This document shows positions 60,854 through 64,000 of a stretch of 64,000 nt of DNA, in pieces. The position numbers and the translations under genes are program-made. The notes beneath the pieces are model-generated. The model had not been told where the DNA came from and did no database searches. It saw only the letters and a program-made list of their open reading frames with translations. The stretch spans positions 186,001-250,000 of the forward strand of contig OZ025782.1 in the NCBI GenBank assembly GCA_964019425.1, read 5' to 3'. The stretch comes from Flectonema sp. DT1601. Taxonomy: Eukaryota; Euglenozoa; Diplonemea; Diplonemida; Diplonemidae. How positions within the stretch are numbered: position 1 is the stretch's first letter; every line of letters begins with the position of its first letter.

Positions 60854-62820
60854 TGTGCAGAAACCCCCCCCCCAATTTTTGCCAGGCTATCCCGTGGGCA
60901 CCTAACAACCAATCCGAGCCCACCACCCCACGAAAATAGTATCCAAAAAACTCAAATCCGGTACTGGGGCACCCTTTTACTGCCCACCAGTTTAAAAATT
61001 TCACTTTTTTGACTGTTTCTAGTAACATTTGCCTTGTAAGCTGTGTAACACTGGTAGAAATTATATTTGAAATTTTGCTTTTCTTGAAGGCCCAGATTTC
61101 CTGCGATTTAGATGCGAGTGTCAGCGCAGATGTGATATTGCCAAAGTTGTGTTCTCAAGGTGCCTACCAGCATCAGCCCAATAGTGAATCATCTTATCAT
61201 TCTCAGACATCAAGAAGAACTTATTCATAACTGGATACGTTACTATCGCATTCTAGTTGATGTGTGAGAGTAGGAAGTTGTTATGGCCACACTGAACCTC
61301 AGTTCCAAACTGCTCATGTAGTACACATCCAAGCAGACTATTTCCCCTGTTGATAGAAAGGGGAATTTGTCCCTTCTGTCATTAGAAGTCCTTTTCTTTA
61401 TAATCCAGAGTCATGATATAGTCACCAGGATGGATTAGATGTATCTTCTCAATACACCTGACATGTCTCTTATCTCCAATGTGAGAATCTATTTCAATAA
61501 TTCCTCTCATTGTTGTTCGCTTCTCAGCTTCGGACTTTATGAGCGCCAGAAGGAAGTTACGATGATGTTGAAGGCCCCAGAGATCCATCCATTACGTCTG
61601 TCAACATCACAGATACATGTGGCGAATACTGAAGATGCCGGGCAGGCAAGCTTCTTTCAGGGATTGCTGCCTGTGAGACGGTAGTTGCACACATTCATAC
61701 AGCGCCGAAACTGCTGAAACTCAACTCCAGGTAGAGAACAGTACTGTGTGTATGAGATAGTGTCTTTTAGAGGGGAGTTATTATTAACTAGGTCATCATG
61801 TTTTCAACAGCAACAGTAACCGCCTCTCTCCCTTTTCTTGATACATGGAGGAGTTTTATACTATGGTACCACTCGAGGTTACTAGTTCATCTTGAACCTG
61901 ATTTTTCATGTCAGGTGTTACAGCTGACACTCCACCTTCTTGTCCCTGTTCTTCCACAATTCCTTTCCTACTTCTATCCCAGTCTTCTGCAGTCACCTCT
62001 GCTATCCCCAGCCACTGGAACATAGAGCTTGTAGCAGCGCCCTCAAGCAGCTATAGATTCTAGAAAAACTCCAGTAATCCTGAGGGTGCACTTATTGTGA
62101 GCAACATGCTCACATTGCTCAACCATCACTGCCAGCAAGGGTGACTCAGAATCACCACCCGATATCGTACTCTGCAGTTCTCACGATCTATGATTCTCCT
62201 GTCTCATCACTTCTCCAGTTCCTATCATTCCAGTCTTCATAGGAGCCCAGCGTGTAAACAAATTTCTGCAATGTAGCTGCTAAGCTGGTATTCGAGTATT
62301 TTGAGGGCAACCAACAGAGATACTAGGCAAAAGTACCAGAAACAGTCAAAAAATATGGAATTTTGAAACTGGTGAGCAGTTAGAGGATGCCCCAGTACCG
62401 GATTTGGGTTTTTTGGATAGTATTTTCGTGGGGTGGTGAGCTCGGATTGGGTATTAGGTGCCCACAGAATAGCCTGGTAAAAATTGGGGGGGGACCTTTG
62501 ATACGATACGAAAAGATTTATCTGGGAAGAATACTGCAGGTCTTTGCACAAAAAATAAAAATACTGTCACCATGAAACAAGAGGCTTTGAACATTGCCCG
62601 TTTTCTTTGGTGGAGGCCACGTGAACGTAGTTGAGCACCTCTTGCCTACGCTACCGGGGGGACCTTTGATACGATACGAAAAGATTTATCTGGGAAGAAT
62701 ACTGCAGGTCTTTGCACAAAAAAATAAAAATACTGTCACCATGAAACAGAAGGCTTTGAACACCGGGGGGACCTTTGATACGATACGAAAAGATTTATCG
62801 GGGGGGGGGAGTTTCTGCAC
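60854..62820. mobile_element. DNA element with ~165-bp terminal inverted repeats
   Basis: The outer ends are GTGCAGAAACCCCC... and ...GGGGGAGTTTCTGCAC. Sequence 60867-61032 is inverted at 62320-62495 (for example CCCCAGTACCGGATTTG and CGTGGGGTGGTGAGCTCGGA on the right). The interior has only broken frames. A minus-strand piece near 61400-61590 (GIIEIDSHIGDKRHVR) could be transposase debris, but I cannot name the superfamily. Confidence 0.7.
62487..62806. repeat. Three direct repeats inside the long-TIR element
   Basis: ACCTTTGATACGATACGAAA, AGATTTATC and GGGAAGAATACTGCAGGTC begin units at about 62487 (168 bp), 62655 (110 bp) and 62765 (cut at about 40 bp), each introduced by a G-run. Confidence 0.85.
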
Positions 62821-62875
62821 CGCCTCAAATAAATAAGGGAAAACCTACAAATCCACTCAAAGGTTCTGGTGGAAG

Positions 62876-64000
62876 CTCCACAAGACCGTGACTGTAGTAT
62901 CCGATCAGTCAAACTACCCTGCCACTGATTTTCACTTTAACAGCGAGCTATTAGTATATATTATTATGTCAGCTGTTTAAAAGAGAGGGAAGGGCTAAGC
63001 ATGCGATGTCTTCAACTTCAGAGTTGGTTCTTCTATTTTGTATGATCGACAACCATTCCAACCTTGGTGTATTAATGTGATGGAGAATACGATTATTGAT
63101 ATTGCGAATGTTGTTGTTTTTTGAACTCCACGCAGTTGATCTGGAAACCAAATTCATTATTATATCTCCCATTCTGTCGAAAAGCAATAACTAAAGAAGA
63201 GGAGAGACTTAATTCAGACGAGGAAAGAAGCCTCGAACACGAGGAGAGGATATAATCATCTCATTGATAATAACAAGCGTTTTGAATAAGATCTTTTCTT
63301 TGGCTCCATCATCATTATGGTTAAATATTAACAATTAGTTACACCTGACCAATACCGAGTATAAGATTCATCCCCAGTTTGTCCGAAGCATTACATTGTA
63401 ATGAGGGAGTACCGAAAAAGCTTTATATAAAAGTACCTCAAAAAAATTGGGAAGCGCGCAGCCCTTTCACAGCAACAAATGAAAACAAAAGGTTCACATA
63501 TATGATGAACGGTCAGTTTATCGCTGGATCAGTATGCATTTTGCTAAGAAAGTTAGTAGGAAATAAAAATATTGTTGGGATTGTCAAACAAACGAATAAA
63601 AATAATTCGTTCAAGACATCAAACAAATAAAATAAATTAAACAAATAATTAAATAAGTTAGTATTAATGTTTATCAGTCAAAAGAAGGGGAGAGGGAGGG
63701 AAAATTCAATCGAATGCAAAAGTTCGTAGGTATTAGGAAGTTCTAAGGGACTTCAGTTAGTTAATTAGCTAGCAGTATTAGTAAGTTCTAAGGGACTTCA
63801 GTTAGTTTAGTTAGCAAAATACAAACTGATGACTACGAGGGGTCTGGGTAGCCCGCATCAGTAAGTACCCAATCGCGAAGATTGTACTTTCACAGCTTCG
63901 GCTGGAAGTGATCGACTTCCAGCCTCCACCTTGCCCAGAGGCTAACAGGTTGTAAACAACTAAAGAAAATAAAAGAGAAATGATCTGGGAGTGGGGGGGA
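62876..64000. repeat. Segmental duplication, copy 2 (runs off the window)
   Basis: This is a near-identical copy of 55308-56735 lacking about 300 bp. It starts immediately after the long-TIR element and a short unique piece. The right boundary is outside the window. Confidence 0.88.
63010..63152 (-). pseudogene. Fragment of the four-helix membrane protein gene (duplicate)
   Basis: This is the same truncated C-terminal fragment as at 55442-55584, carried by the segmental duplication and essentially identical to it. It is not coding. Confidence 0.8.

Noticed and set aside
61009-62025. Several 60-80 codon frames inside the long-TIR element
   Set aside because: They are mutually inconsistent in frame and strand and match no transposase family well enough to name.

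Overview
The window is nuclear DNA of an AT-rich, intron-poor eukaryotic microbe that probably builds a motile cilium. It carries eukaryote-only genes: a proteasome ATPase, geranylgeranyltransferase I beta, kaptin, BAP31, SFT2, an F-box protein and a PPR protein. A clear MNS1 homologue is the sign of a cilium. Coding genes have zero to two short GT-AG introns (64 to 123 nt, mostly with GTATGT-type donors), and the gaps are full of long A and T runs. I cannot fix the clade. The ionotropic glutamate receptor, NRPS-like/polyketide synthase and Sho1-like membrane protein fit a free-living flagellate. The strict one-strand gene layout recalls kinetoplastids, diplonemids and dinoflagellates, but this is only an analogy.

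Layout. Bases 1-48,000 are gene-rich, and every gene I accept lies on the minus strand. In order they are: a giant adenylation/carrier/polyketide synthase gene running off the left edge (1-7391); SFT2; an Sfi1-like repeat protein; a catalytically dead SGNH-fold protein; a possible small tail-anchored protein; an ionotropic glutamate receptor; BAP31; a Na+/H+ exchanger; an F-box protein with a long RPxSA repeat tract; kaptin; a 4.7 kb gene-poor stretch; a membrane-anchored MAP3K-like kinase; a PPR protein; geranylgeranyltransferase I beta; RPT6; MNS1; a small retropepsin-fold-like protein; a coiled-coil protein; and a tandem pair of Sho1-like four-helix membrane proteins. Many start codons sit a few bases after a pyrimidine-rich AG, which suggests trans-splicing or 5' UTR introns.

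Bases 48,000-64,000 are repeat-rich. They hold a degenerate pogo/Tigger-like transposon, a terminal-inverted-repeat element interrupted by a piggyBac element (with a second, uninterrupted copy 8 kb away showing the empty site), a MITE, a long-TIR element with internal direct repeats, an (AAAT)n microsatellite, a 1.1-1.4 kb segmental duplication, and two intact plus three broken copies of a four-helix membrane protein gene.

The genes do not form one pathway. SFT2, BAP31 and the exchanger belong to endomembranes. Kaptin (nutrient signalling to TORC1), the kinase, the Sho1-like proteins and the glutamate receptor suggest a well-stocked sensing repertoire. The polyketide synthase is the main candidate for new chemistry because its domain order is adenylation, carrier, KS, AT, KR, DH, ER.
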